Shown here piece after piece: positions 1 through 9,162 of a DNA stretch of 63,377 bases. The position numbers and the translations under genes were made by a program. This DNA comes from an uncultured Thermoanaerobaculum sp. (GTDB lineage: Bacteria; Acidobacteriota; Thermoanaerobaculia; Thermoanaerobaculales; Thermoanaerobaculaceae): the NCBI GenBank assembly GCA_937934115.1, contig CALHAH010000003.1, positions 40,001 through 103,377 on the forward strand. The letters are read 5' to 3'. The notes under the pieces were generated by a model. That model ran no database searches. It was not told the DNA's origin and was given only the letters and a program-made list of their open reading frames with translations. How positions within the stretch are numbered: the stretch's first letter is position 1; every line of letters begins with the position of its first letter.

Positions 1-199
1 CCGAACCGGGGAGTTACAAAGTACCCACCTAGCAGAACGGTCTGGAACGGCCGGCCATAGAGGGTGACAGCCCCGTATGCGAAAGGTGCGGTGCCTCCCT
101 AATCGGGTACCCAAGTACCACGGGACACGTGGAACCCTGTGGGAATCCGGGAGGACCACCTCCTAAGGCTAAATACGTCTCAGCGACCGATAGCGAACC

Positions 200-246
<47 letters not shown>

Positions 247-482
247 GAGTACCTGAAACCGTTCACCTACAAGCAGTGGGAGGGCTATGCCTGGCAGCAA
301 TGCTGGGAATGCCTAACTGCGTGCCTTTTGCATAATGAGCCGGCTAGTTACTCTCGGCGGCGAGGTTAAGCTTTTTGCGAAGCCGTAGGGAAACCGAGTC
401 CGAATAGGGCGATGAGTCGTCGGGAGTAGACGCGAAGCGGGATGATCTACCCTTGGCCAGGATGAAGCGTGGGTAACACCAC

Positions 483-514
<32 letters not shown>

Positions 515-729
515 GCTTGGATGAGCTGAGGGTAGGGGTGAAAGGCCAATCAAATTCCGTGATAGCTCGTTCTCCCCGAAATAGCTTTAGGGCTAGCCTC
601 GCGTGGTCCGTGGCGGTGGTAGAGCACTGGATGGGTTAGGGACCTTAACCGGTTACCGACCCCAACCAAACTCCGAATGCCGCCAACGTCAAGCGCGGGA
701 GTCAGACGGCGGGGGATAAGCTTCGTCGT

Positions 730-766
<37 letters not shown>

Positions 767-805
767 CAAATGACAGCTAAGTGGGAAAGGATGTGGGGTT
801 GCTGG

Positions 806-868
<63 letters not shown>

Positions 869-1661
869 TAGCGACCCTGTGCCGAAAATGTAACGGGGCT
901 TAAGCTGTCTACCGAAGCTGCGGATCTGTGCGACCTGCGGGTCGTGCAGGTGGTAGGGGAGCGTTCCATGCGCGGTGAAGTCAGACCGTGAGGACTGGTG
1001 GAGTGCATGGAAGTGACTCTGCCGGCACAAGTAGCGATAAAGCAGACGAGAACTCTGCTCGCCGGAAGCCTAAGGTTTCCTGAGCAAGGTCAATCCGCTC
1101 AGGGTGAGTCGGTCCCTAAGGCGAGGCCGAACGGCGTAGTCGATGGGAAACGGGTTAATATTCCCGTACCACTCTGTCCTCGTTATCACGATGGGGTGAC
1201 GCAGAAGGATAGGCGGGACTGCGATTGGAAGTGCAGTTGAAAGCGTGTAGGCGGGGGTGGTAGGCAAATCCGCCGCTCCGTTAACGCCGAGGCGCAATGA
1301 CGAGTAGGCGTAAGCCGAAAGCCGCTGATTCCACGCTGCCGAGAAAAACCTCTAAGGAGAGGGCAGGGTGACCGTACCGCAAACGGACACACGTAGGCAG
1401 GGTGAGTAACCCAAGGCGCTTGAGTGATCCCCCGTGAAGGAACTCGGCAAAATGGCCCCGTAACTTCGGGAGAAGGGGCGCCTCCTGCCGTGTAGATCCT
1501 TGCGGTCGAAGCGGTGGGGGGTCGCAGTGAAAGGGCCCAGGCGACTGTTTACTAAAAACACAGCACTCTGCAAACGTCACAAGCGGACGTATAGGGTGTG
1601 AAGCCTGCCCGGTGCCGGAAGGTTAAGGGGAGGGGTTAGCCGCAAGGCGAAGCTCTGAACT

Positions 1662-1705
<44 letters not shown>

Positions 1706-2331
1706 TAGTCTCGCTAGCCTTAGTAAAATCGAACTATATGCGGGAAACTCCTCAAAAACCTGGCGGTACTCGTCGGTGTCACGCACTGGCAGTAAAAATC
1801 CGCGGGTCAAGGGGACAATCCGCAGGGAAGACCTGGCGCGAGCCAGGGACCCTCAGAGACTTTACGTTCGAGGTCAGCTATGAACCTTGACGCTCAGTGG
1901 GTAGTGGGTTTTGTGGACGGCGAAGGCTTATTCCATGTGGGAGTGTTCAGACATCCGGAAATGGCTGTGGGTTTTCAGATTCTAGCGGAATTCACCGTGG
2001 TGCAGCATGAGCGAAATGTGGCTGTGCTTTATGCGTTGAAGAAGTTTTTTGGGTGTGGCGTTGTAAGACGCAATCACGGTGATCGGATGGCATATCGCGT
2101 TCGGAACCAAGAACATTTGCGCGAAAAGATTATCCCGTTCTTCGAAAAGCATCCCCTCAAGACCAAGAAGAGGCAGGATTTCATGATTTTTCGGCGGGTG
2201 CTTTTAATGATGTCTCGTGGTGAGCACTTGACACCCGAAGGCCTCGAGAAGATTCGGCGCATGGTGCAACGTTCCAGTGGTGGCTGACCAAGATAAAGTC
2301 CGGCCCTTCTGGAAACAGAAGGGGTGAACCG
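1706..2331 (+). mobile_element. group I self-splicing intron in 23S rRNA at position L1931
   Basis: The exon sequence CCTAAGGT (ending 1705) continues as AGCGAAATTCC only at 2332, so 626 bases are inserted after E. coli U1931. Group I hallmarks are visible. The exon end CTAAGGT (1699-1705) pairs with an internal guide GCCTTAG (1717-1723), giving the required U-G wobble at the 5' splice site, and the intron ends in G2331. The P element lies around 1737-1751, Q (AATCCGCAGGG) at 1817-1827, R (CTCAGAGACTTTA) at 1852-1864 and S (AAGATAAAGTCC) at 2290-2301. P4 can form between TGCGG 1739-1743 and CCGCA 1820-1824. A P9-like hairpin, CCCTTCT/AGAAGGG, lies near 2304-2322. The endonuclease frame sits between R and S, in the P8 loop. 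Introns at this same site are known in Thermotoga 23S genes. Confidence 0.95.
1880..2287 (+). CDS. intron-encoded LAGLIDADG homing endonuclease
   Basis: A 135-residue protein with a single LAGLIDADG-type motif near the N-terminus (WVVGFVDGEGLFHV, about residues 8-21) and the downstream beta-strand and helix pattern of single-motif enzymes. Single-motif members act as homodimers, cleaving an intronless 23S allele so that repair copies the intron in. The conserved acidic residue of the motif (D in VDGEG) is present and the frame is intact, so activity is plausible. The ATG follows the intron R element by about 15 bases. The frame ends two bases before the S element, so it occupies the P8 loop without disturbing the catalytic core. 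Cleavage activity is inferred; the family assignment is firm. Confidence 0.92.
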   Translation: MNLDAQWVVGFVDGEGLFHVGVFRHPEMAVGFQILAEFTVVQHERNVAVLYALKKFFGCGVVRRNHGDRMAYRVRNQEHLREKIIPFFEKHPLKTKKRQDFMIFRRVLLMMSRGEHLTPEGLEKIRRMVQRSSGG

Positions 2332-2375
<44 letters not shown>

Positions 2376-2818
2376 AAACGATCTGGGCGCTGTCTCCGCG
2401 GGGGGCTCAGCGAATCTGAAGTACCGGTGAAGATGCCGGTTACCCGCACCAAGACGGAAAGACCCTGTGCACCTTTACTACAACTTGTCACTGGACCTTG
2501 GTGTGGTATGTGCAGGATAGGTGGGAGGCTGTGAAGCCGGGGCGTCAGCTTCGGTGGAGCCGTCGGTGAGATACCACCCTTACTGCACTGGGGTTCTAAC
2601 CCAGGGCCGTAATCCGGTCCGGGGACAATGGCAGGTGGGTAGTTTGACTGGGGCGGTCGCCTCACAAAGGGTAACTGAGGCGCCCAAAGGTCCGCTCAGG
2701 CTGATTGGAAACCAGCCGGAGAGTGCAAAGGCATAAGCGGGCTTGACTGCGAGACCCACAAGTCGAGCAGGGACGAAAGTCGGGCTTAGTGATCCGGCGG
2801 TCCCGTGTGGAAGGGCCG

Positions 2819-2870
<52 letters not shown>

Positions 2871-2887
2871 AGTTCACATCGACGGCG

Positions 2888-2974
<87 letters not shown>

Positions 2975-3034
2975 TGAGCTGGGTTTAGAACGTCGCGAGA
3001 CAGTTCGGTCCCTATCTGGTGCGGGCGGAGGACA

Positions 3035-3067
<33 letters not shown>

Positions 3068-3135
3068 AGGACGGACGGACCTCCAGTGTACCGGTTGTCG
3101 CGCCAGCGGCAGCGCCGGGTAGCTGTGTCCGGAAA

Positions 3136-3172
<37 letters not shown>

Positions 3173-3360
3173 CCAAGATCAGGTGTCCCGGGCGTCATGC
3201 CCCTAAAGGCCCCTGGTAGATGACCAGGTTGATAGGCGGGAGGTGTAAGCGCGGTAACGCGTTGAGCTGACCCGTACTAATCGGCCGTGCGGCTTGACCA
3301 TACTTCCTTCCCAAACGCTTGCTGTGCCAACCCAGTTGAGTTGTCCAAGGTGTTGAGGTT

Positions 3361-3480
<120 letters not shown>

Positions 3481-3485
3481 TTATG

Positions 3486-3515
3486 AAAGGCCTGCGTGTA
3501 AGCGCAGGCTTTTCG
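3486..3515 (+). terminator. intrinsic terminator of the rRNA operon
   Basis: GCCTGCG (3490-3496) and CGCAGGC (3503-3509) form a perfect 7-bp stem with a 6-base loop. It is flanked by AAAG and followed by TTTT, a few bases after the 5S end. Confidence 0.9.
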
Positions 3516-3540
3516 CTTTTTAGCGTGAAACATCATTTGC

Positions 3541-3918
3541 GCTTGGTTTGAGGCAGCGACCTACTGGGGTTGAGCACGCGCCAGCTTTGCTGGTGCGTGC
3601 GTAAGGTTCGGCGGGCAGAACGCGCGGGCGTGTGGCAGGGGCTGCGCGCGAGCCCCCCGCAAAACAAAATGTGGGACCCGCGCTCCGCGCGGGTTTTGCA
3701 GGAAAGTGTCCAGAGCACGCGAGCGAGGACCGGCTTTGCCGGGCCCGGCGGTGGAGGTGCGGGGGGCGGGATGCCGCGCCAAGGGTTGGTGAAGGGCACG
3801 CGTGTTCGGCGGGGGAGACACGCCGGGCCTAGGTTTCGTGGCAGGCGCCAAGTCCTAAGGGCTCCATAAAGGGGGCGGGTACGAGAACCATTGGCGGGGT
3901 TTGGCGTAAAAAAGAGTT
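3541..3918. other. hairpin-rich non-coding spacer after the rRNA operon
   Basis: No convincing gene is present. The stretch holds a 14-base inverted copy of the 5S 3' end (3552-3565), a hairpin GGGGCT...AGCCCC (3638-3656), one dispersed palindromic repeat (3667-3697) and further GC palindromes such as CCGGCTTTGCCGGG near 3730. Open frames here have low-complexity Arg/Ala/Pro content and no family resemblance. A promoter for the gene at 3919 must lie near 3880-3915, but I cannot point to it confidently. Confidence 0.6.
3667..3697 (+). repeat. REP-like palindromic repeat, type B
   Basis: The head AAATGTGGGA is followed by the palindrome CCCGCGCTCCGCGCGGG and then TTTT. Its reverse complement recurs almost exactly at about 44630-44660 and, with one change, at the end of the window (about 63354-63377). 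Confidence 0.8.
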
Positions 3919-4392
3919 ATGTTTGGAACCCTGTTGTTGGCCTTGCTTGCCACTGACTTGGTGGTGGAAGTGTCCCCGACCCAGCTTGAAGAAGAAATCC
4001 GTCGCAGCAAAACGCCGGTGGTAGTCAACGTCTGGGCTACGTGGTGTCGGCCCTGTGTGGAGGAGTTTCCTGAGGTTCTGGAGTTTGCTCGCAAACATCA
4101 GAGTGAGGCCAAGGTGATGTTGGTTTCTGCTGACTTTCCCAGCCGTAAGAAGCTTGTGGAGAAATTCCTAAAGGAGCAAGGCGTGGCTTTTCGAACCTAC
4201 CTCAAGCAAGGCAGCGATGAGGCTTTCGTGGCGACGCTGTCGCCCCAGTGGAGCGGTGCGCTTCCCGCCACCTTTGTTTTTGCTCCAGGGGGTAAGCTTG
4301 TGGTGTGGTTTGAGCGTAAGGTAACCAGAGCGGAGCTAGAAGACGCTTTAAAAAGGTCGAAGGACGAGACCGAGAAAGGGGGGAAAAGATGA
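3919..4392 (+). CDS. TlpA-like periplasmic thioredoxin
   Basis: A 157-residue thioredoxin-fold protein with the redox motif WCRPC (W at about 42) after the strand VVVNVWATW. The TlpA-like insertion and a cis-Pro-type segment (ALPATFVF) follow. A hydrophobic N-terminus of only about 12 residues suggests a short signal or anchor. Members of this family exchange disulfides in the periplasm, often in cytochrome maturation or envelope repair; the partner here is unknown. Its last four bases (ATGA) overlap the start of the next thioredoxin-like gene, so the two are probably co-translated. Confidence 0.85.
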   Translation: MFGTLLLALLATDLVVEVSPTQLEEEIRRSKTPVVVNVWATWCRPCVEEFPEVLEFARKHQSEAKVMLVSADFPSRKKLVEKFLKEQGVAFRTYLKQGSDEAFVATLSPQWSGALPATFVFAPGGKLVVWFERKVTRAELEDALKRSKDETEKGGKR

Positions 4393-4994
4393 AGGCAAGG
4401 GCTTTTTCGGTACTTTTGGTTTTGGGTTTGTGGAGCACGGCCTGGGCCCTAAAACCTGGGGAAAGCCTCCCCGAAACCGCAGCTACCATCAAGATGAGAG
4501 GCGTGGATGGCAAAGAGGTCACCCTCAAGGATCTCATGGGCGCCAAAGGGCTTTTGGTGATTTTTTCCTGCAACCACTGCCCATGGGTTAAGGCGTGGCA
4601 AGCCCGGATGGTGGCTTTAGGGAATGAGTACAGTCAAAAAGGTGTGGGTGTGGTGGCGGTGAACTCCAACGATACGGAAGCCTATCCCGATGACGATATG
4701 GACCATATGGTGGCGCAGGCCAAAGAGCACGGCTACCGCTTTCCTTACGTGATGGATGCCACTTCGGAGGTGGCTCGCGCTTTTGGAGCCACTCGCACTC
4801 CGGAGGCTTTCCTCTTCGATGCCCAAGGTAAGCTGGTTTACCATGGGGCCATTGACGACAACGCCGAAAAGCCCCAAGAGGTCAAGAAAACGTACTTGGC
4901 GGATGCCCTTGCGGCGCTGGTAACAGGAAAGCCAGTACCAGTGGCCGAAACCAAGGCTTTGGGGTGTTCGATCAAATTCCGCCAAGCCAAGTGA
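4389..4994 (+). CDS. secreted thioredoxin/redoxin-family protein
   Basis: A 201-residue protein with a clear signal peptide (AFSVLLVLGLWSTAWA, cleavage near 20). The peroxiredoxin/redoxin-like fold has an unusual redox site CNHCPW near residue 61, the pattern of the conserved secreted thioredoxin-family proteins with a C-x-x-C-P-W centre. A cis-Pro region (TRTPEAFLFD) follows. It overlaps the upstream TlpA-like gene by four bases and the downstream decarboxylase by four bases (GTGA). The substrate is not deducible. A role in periplasmic disulfide chemistry is inferred from its paired neighbour. Confidence 0.85.
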   Translation: MKARAFSVLLVLGLWSTAWALKPGESLPETAATIKMRGVDGKEVTLKDLMGAKGLLVIFSCNHCPWVKAWQARMVALGNEYSQKGVGVVAVNSNDTEAYPDDDMDHMVAQAKEHGYRFPYVMDATSEVARAFGATRTPEAFLFDAQGKLVYHGAIDDNAEKPQEVKKTYLADALAALVTGKPVPVAETKALGCSIKFRQAK

Positions 4995-6415
4995 AAACCG
5001 AAGCCCTCTCTTGGGATCACCTTTTGGCGCTGGCAGCCCAGTGGGTGCTGGGGTACCGTTCACGAATTGGGGACCTTCCGGTTTTGGCGCGGGTGCAACC
5101 TGGCTGGCTCACGGCCCAACTGCCTGCTTCACCCCCAGAGGATGGGGAGCCGCCGGAGGCTTGGTTTTCGGATCTCGACAACATCATTCTTCCGGCAGTG
5201 ACTCACTGGAACCACCCGGGGTTTTTGGGTTACTTTGGAATTACAGGTTCCCCGCCGGGGGTGGTTGCCGACTTGGTTTCTTCAACGCTCAACGTCAACG
5301 GGATGCTGTGGAAGACCTGCCCTGCCCTCACTGAGCTGGAGCAGGTGGTGCTTTCCTGGTACGCCCAGGCCCTAGGGCTACCCACTTCCTGGTTTGGCGT
5401 GATCACCGACACGGCTTCCACCTCCACGTTGCTGGCTTTAGGAGCCGCTCGCCAGCGTGCCTTTCCCGGCAGCCGGGAGCGGGGTCTTACGGGAGGGCCC
5501 AAACTTCGCCTTTACTGCTCCCAGGAGGCCCACTCCTCGGTGGACAAGGCGGCCATGGTGTTGGGCATCGGACGGGAAAACGTGGTGCGGGTGCCAGCGG
5601 ATGCGCAGTTTCGCATGCGGCCAGATCTCTTGGCGGACGCCATCCAGCAAGATCGAAACGCGGGGTACCTTCCCTTTGCAGTGGTGGCCACCGTGGGTAC
5701 TACCTCCTCCACATCGGTGGATCCGGTTGCCGAGATGGCCGAAGTTTGCCGCGAACATGGCCTTTGGTTGCATGTGGACGCTGCCTACGCTGGCAGTGCG
5801 GCTGTGGCACCGGAGTTCCGCTGGGCTCTTTCCGGTTGTGAGCTAGCTGATTCCTTCGTAGCCAACCCCCACAAGTGGTTTTTTACACCCATTGACTGTT
5901 CCTGCTTGTTCACGGCCCACCCCGAAACTTTTCGGCAGGCTTACTCTCTGGTACCCGCCTACCTCACCACCGACGCCGCCGGTGTGGTAGACCTCATGGA
6001 CTACAGCTTCCAATTGGGCCGCCGTTTTCGGGCCTTGAAGTTGTGGTTCGTATTTAGGGCGTACGGTACCAAGGGCTTAGCGGAGGCTATCCGTACGCAC
6101 GTAGCTTTGGCTCACGAATTTGCCGGTTGGGTGGAGGCCAGCCAGGACTTTGAGCTGTTAGCGCCGGTGCCCTTTTCGGTGGTGAACTTCCGCTGGCACC
6201 CCCGGGGCTTGGATGATGAGGCTCGCTTGGCGAAGCTTAATGGCCACCTCTTGCAAAAGGTGAACGGTTCCGGCAAGGTCTTTCTCTCGCACACGACGCT
6301 TTACGGGCGCTTTGCCTTGCATTTGGCGGTGGGGAACCTGGAGACCAACCGCGATTGGTTGGAAAACGCGTGGCTGGAGATTACCAGGGCAGCGCAAACA
6401 CTGGGCTCCTGCTAA
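4991..6415 (+). CDS. PLP-dependent amino-acid decarboxylase (aromatic-L-amino-acid type)
   Basis: A 474-residue group II pyridoxal-phosphate decarboxylase. The PLP-binding lysine lies in NPHKWFFTPIDCS, the cofactor-contacting Asp in HVDAAYAGSA, and LGRRFRALKLWFVFRAYG is a strong match to aromatic amino-acid decarboxylases. It would convert an aromatic amino acid to its amine plus CO2; substrate preference (Tyr, Trp, Phe or DOPA) cannot be read. I prefer the GTG at 4991 (GTGA overlap with the upstream stop) over an in-frame ATG at 4964 that would overlap by 31 bases. Co-transcription with a pair of periplasmic thioredoxins has no obvious logic. With the tryptophanase at 59135 it suggests amino-acid use. 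Confidence 0.88.
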   Translation: MKTEALSWDHLLALAAQWVLGYRSRIGDLPVLARVQPGWLTAQLPASPPEDGEPPEAWFSDLDNIILPAVTHWNHPGFLGYFGITGSPPGVVADLVSSTLNVNGMLWKTCPALTELEQVVLSWYAQALGLPTSWFGVITDTASTSTLLALGAARQRAFPGSRERGLTGGPKLRLYCSQEAHSSVDKAAMVLGIGRENVVRVPADAQFRMRPDLLADAIQQDRNAGYLPFAVVATVGTTSSTSVDPVAEMAEVCREHGLWLHVDAAYAGSAAVAPEFRWALSGCELADSFVANPHKWFFTPIDCSCLFTAHPETFRQAYSLVPAYLTTDAAGVVDLMDYSFQLGRRFRALKLWFVFRAYGTKGLAEAIRTHVALAHEFAGWVEASQDFELLAPVPFSVVNFRWHPRGLDDEARLAKLNGHLLQKVNGSGKVFLSHTTLYGRFALHLAVGNLETNRDWLENAWLEITRAAQTLGSC

Positions 6416-6417
6416 GC

Positions 6418-6423
6418 TACAAT
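6418..6423 (+). promoter_or_regulatory. -10 element TACAAT
   Basis: GCTACAAT lies directly after the decarboxylase stop. It would start a short leader containing the Shine-Dalgarno GGGGAGGG (6443-6450). No clear -35 element is seen. Confidence 0.5.
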
Positions 6424-6454
6424 AGGTTTGCCCTTGGGGGGCGGGGAGGGAAAA

Positions 6455-6976
6455 GTGGCACAAAATCTGCAGCCAGAGCCGGAGGATCCAAAACTCTCAG
6501 ACATTTTTGGACCTGATCATGTGTTGGACGGGCTTGCGGGCGAAAGCAAAGAGGAAGTTATCGCTGAAATTGTGAGGTTTGTGGCGGAGAAAGGGATGGT
6601 GACCGATGCCCGCTGGCTAGAAACGGCTTTAACGGAGCGGGAACGGATGGTGCCTACCGCCATGCCCAACGGCGTCGCTTTTTTGCATGCCCGGCATCGA
6701 GCGGCGGACAAGTTTCCTCGCCAGTTTTTGGCCCTGGCCCGCTCGCGGCAAGGTGTGTCCTTCGGTTCCCCGGATGACAAACCGACGCACCTCTTTTTCC
6801 TTTTAGCTTTCCGCAAGGACCAAGCACACCTCCGTTGGCTTGCCCGGCTTTCCTGGATCTGCCGACGTCGCACCACGGTTTCTGGCCTGCTGCAGGCGGA
6901 GTCTCCGCAGGAGATGAGCCGTCTGCTCACCTTGGCAGTGGAAGAGTTGCCCGGCAATTTGAAGATCCGCGGCTAG
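6455..6976 (+). CDS. PTS EIIA (fructose/nitrogen-type) domain protein
   Basis: A 173-residue protein with the PTS EIIA type-2 fold. The phospho-accepting His is in the region GVAFLHARH, and the flanking pattern (LTERERMVPTAMPNGVAFLH) resembles PtsN/FruA IIA domains. It may take phosphate from HPr or NPr to regulate metabolism rather than transport, since no EIIB or EIIC gene is near. The GTG at 6455 has a strong Shine-Dalgarno eight bases upstream and is preferred to an in-frame TTG at 6428, which lies at the predicted transcription start. The malic enzyme gene converges on it, leaving 15 bases between the ends. Confidence 0.8.
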   Translation: MAQNLQPEPEDPKLSDIFGPDHVLDGLAGESKEEVIAEIVRFVAEKGMVTDARWLETALTERERMVPTAMPNGVAFLHARHRAADKFPRQFLALARSRQGVSFGSPDDKPTHLFFLLAFRKDQAHLRWLARLSWICRRRTTVSGLLQAESPQEMSRLLTLAVEELPGNLKIRG

Positions 6977-6991
6977 CGTACCCGGTTTTAG

Positions 6992-8713
6992 TTACGACAA
7001 CCGCCCGGGGCGGTAGGGAACGAAGCGGGGTTCCCACTGGGCCTGGGACACCACGTGCTCGATTTCTCCGTCCTCCAGTTGGCGCCCAAGACCCTGGTCA
7101 CGGGCTTTTTTAGCCACCGCTACCGCCACCCTCCACGCCACCTGGCGGACCGATGCCAGCGGCGGCAACAACAAACCTCGTTCTTGCTCGTGGGCAAAGA
7201 CCATGGCCGAAAGGGCTTCGCTGGCGGCCAAAAACATCTCTTCGGTAACCTTTGGCGCTTTCGCCACCAGGGTTCCCAAACCCACCCCAGGGAACACGTA
7301 AAGGTTGTTGCATTGCGAGGTTTCCACCGTGTGATCGTCCAGGGATACCGGTGGAAAAGGACTCCCTGTGGCCACCAGGGCTTTCCCGCCGGTAGCCGCC
7401 AGGGCTTCTTCCGGTGTGCATTCCGACTTGCTGGTGGGGTTGGAAAGGGCAAGGATGACGGGTCTGGCTTCCTCTTTGGCTACCTGCTGGAGAAGCTTGT
7501 GGCTGAAAAGCCCCGGTTGCGCGGTGACACCCACGAGGATTGTGGGCTTCGCTTGCAGCACCACATCCTCTAAGGTGACCTTTTGCGGGTCCTTGAGCTT
7601 CCAGCCGGCAATTTCGTCTCGATGGCGGGCAAAGGGGCGTTGCCAGGGCTCCACGGTGGGATCGTCCTCCAAAAGCAGGCCCTGGACGTCCACCGGCCAA
7701 ATGACCCGCCGCGCCTCTTCGAAAGACAGGCCTTGGTGGCGCAAGTAGGTGGTGATGGCTTGGGCGGTGCCAACGCCGGCTTGGCCAAAACCCACAATGA
7801 GCACCCGCTCTGCTGCCAGGGGTTTGCCCTTAATGCGACTGGCGGTGAGCAGCGCAGCAAGGGCAGTGGCGCCGGTACCTTGAATGTCATCGTTAAAGGA
7901 GGGTATGCGCTCGCGGTAGCGCTCCAGAAGCCGAAATGCCTTGTGTTTCGCGAAGTCTTCCCACTGGATGAGGGCGTTGGGGAAGTTGCGCTTCACACCC
8001 AGGACGAACCTCTCCACAAACCGGTCGTAGTCCTCACCTTCCAAGCGACGCCGACGGAAGCCCAAGTAGAGAGGATCGGCCAGCAACCGATCGTTGTTGG
8101 TACCCACATCCAAGCACACGGGTAAACAGCAGGCAGGGTGCAGCCCACCGGCGGCCACGTAAAGGCTCACCTTGCCCACGGGGATGCCCATGCCGTCGGC
8201 ACCCAGGTCCCCCAAACCCAAGATGCGCTCGCCGTCGGTAACCACGATGAGCTGCACCTCCGGCAGCGGTACGTTGGCAAAGATCGTGTCAATGGCGGCG
8301 ATGTTGTCAGGGTGGATGTACACGCCTCGCGCCCGCCGCATGATGCGTGAAAGCAAGAGGCACGCTTGTCCCACGGTGGGGGTGTAGACGATGGGGAGCA
8401 TCTCAATGAGGTTTTCGGTGAGGAGCTTGTAGAACAAGGTTTCATTGCGGTTGAGCAAGCCCAAAAGGAAAAGGTAACGTTCCAGATCATCAGGTTTGCG
8501 GCGGTAGCTATCCAAGGAGCGCGCCACTTCCTCTTCCAGGGAAGAAACCCCGTGCGGCAAGAGGCCGGTCAGGCCTAAGGAGGCGCGCTCTTCAATGGAA
8601 AAGTGAGAACCTTTGTTGAGCAGGGGGTCCGTCAAGAGTTGTTGGCCACGTAGGTACACCTCGTAATACTGTTCACCGGTGAGGGGGTCTACCTTGAAAG
8701 AAAACGTCTTCAT
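6992..8713 (-). CDS. maeA: malic enzyme, NAD-type large form
   Basis: A 573-residue protein of the SfcA/MaeA-like family, close to the usual 560-570. It oxidatively decarboxylates malate to pyruvate with NAD(P)+. Visible landmarks are the substrate and metal region (LPIVYTPTVGQAC, residues about 105-118; FNDDIQGTGA, about 268-277), the Rossmann motif VLIVGFGQAGVG near 305, and ALSNPTSKSECTPEEA near 420. The start is supported by GGAGG upstream and a CATAAT -10 candidate at 8731-8736. NAD versus NADP preference is not certain from sequence alone. It is monocistronic and faces the alkyltransferase-like gene. Confidence 0.93.
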   Translation of the reverse strand: MKTFSFKVDPLTGEQYYEVYLRGQQLLTDPLLNKGSHFSIEERASLGLTGLLPHGVSSLEEEVARSLDSYRRKPDDLERYLFLLGLLNRNETLFYKLLTENLIEMLPIVYTPTVGQACLLLSRIMRRARGVYIHPDNIAAIDTIFANVPLPEVQLIVVTDGERILGLGDLGADGMGIPVGKVSLYVAAGGLHPACCLPVCLDVGTNNDRLLADPLYLGFRRRRLEGEDYDRFVERFVLGVKRNFPNALIQWEDFAKHKAFRLLERYRERIPSFNDDIQGTGATALAALLTASRIKGKPLAAERVLIVGFGQAGVGTAQAITTYLRHQGLSFEEARRVIWPVDVQGLLLEDDPTVEPWQRPFARHRDEIAGWKLKDPQKVTLEDVVLQAKPTILVGVTAQPGLFSHKLLQQVAKEEARPVILALSNPTSKSECTPEEALAATGGKALVATGSPFPPVSLDDHTVETSQCNNLYVFPGVGLGTLVAKAPKVTEEMFLAASEALSAMVFAHEQERGLLLPPLASVRQVAWRVAVAVAKKARDQGLGRQLEDGEIEHVVSQAQWEPRFVPYRPGRLS

Positions 8714-8730
8714 GCTCAGCCTCCGCCGCC

Positions 8731-8736
8731 ATTATG
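8731..8736 (-). promoter_or_regulatory. -10 element CATAAT for malic enzyme gene
   Basis: It is read on the minus strand about 17 bases before the ATG at 8713, with GGAGG between. It is divergent from the -10 of the next gene. Confidence 0.45.
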
Positions 8737-8760
8737 CCGTAAGTCCCGAGCCGTTCGGGC

Positions 8761-8766
8761 TAGACT
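8761..8766 (+). promoter_or_regulatory. -10 element TAGACT, predicted leaderless start
   Basis: GCTAGACT lies exactly six bases before the GTG at 8773, and no Shine-Dalgarno fits. Transcription would begin at or next to the start codon. Confidence 0.5.
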
Positions 8767-8772
8767 AAGGGC

Positions 8773-9162
8773 GTGGCGCGAGCACGAAAACGCCTCCACG
8801 GCGACATGGCCAGCGCTTCGGCTTTCCAGCTGGTTTACCGCGTGGTACGCCAGATCCCGGCAGGAAGGGTCATGACCTATGGGCAAATTTCTGCACGTTT
8901 GGGACATGTTCTCTCGCCGGCGGCGGTGGGGTGGGCCCTGCACGTGTGTCCCCCGGATGTGCCGTGGCACCGGGTGGTCAATGCCCAAGGGCGTTGTTCC
9001 ACCGAGAAGCTCCCCGATTTCCCCCCTGGCTGGCAGCAGAAGCTCTTGGAAGCCGAGGGGGTGGTTTTCGATCCCCAGGGGCGCTTGGATTTGGCTTACT
9101 ATGCCTGGGACGAAGGTAGGGGGTCCTTTTTCGATGAAGGAGAAGAACAGGAAAGACCCTGA
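8773..9162 (+). CDS. alkyltransferase-like protein (ATL)
   Basis: A 129-residue homologue of the DNA-binding domain of O6-alkylguanine-DNA alkyltransferase. The reactive Cys of the PCHRV motif is Trp here (VPWHRVVNAQG), the defining change of ATL proteins. ATLs bind O6-alkylguanine without repairing it and hand the lesion to nucleotide excision repair. The helix-turn-helix segment (GRVMTYGQISARLG) with the Arg finger region is present. The GTG at 8773 is preferred because a -10 hexamer sits six bases upstream; the ATG at 8806 is the alternative. Its end overlaps the recombinase start by 29 bases. Confidence 0.9.
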   Translation: MARARKRLHGDMASASAFQLVYRVVRQIPAGRVMTYGQISARLGHVLSPAAVGWALHVCPPDVPWHRVVNAQGRCSTEKLPDFPPGWQQKLLEAEGVVFDPQGRLDLAYYAWDEGRGSFFDEGEEQERP

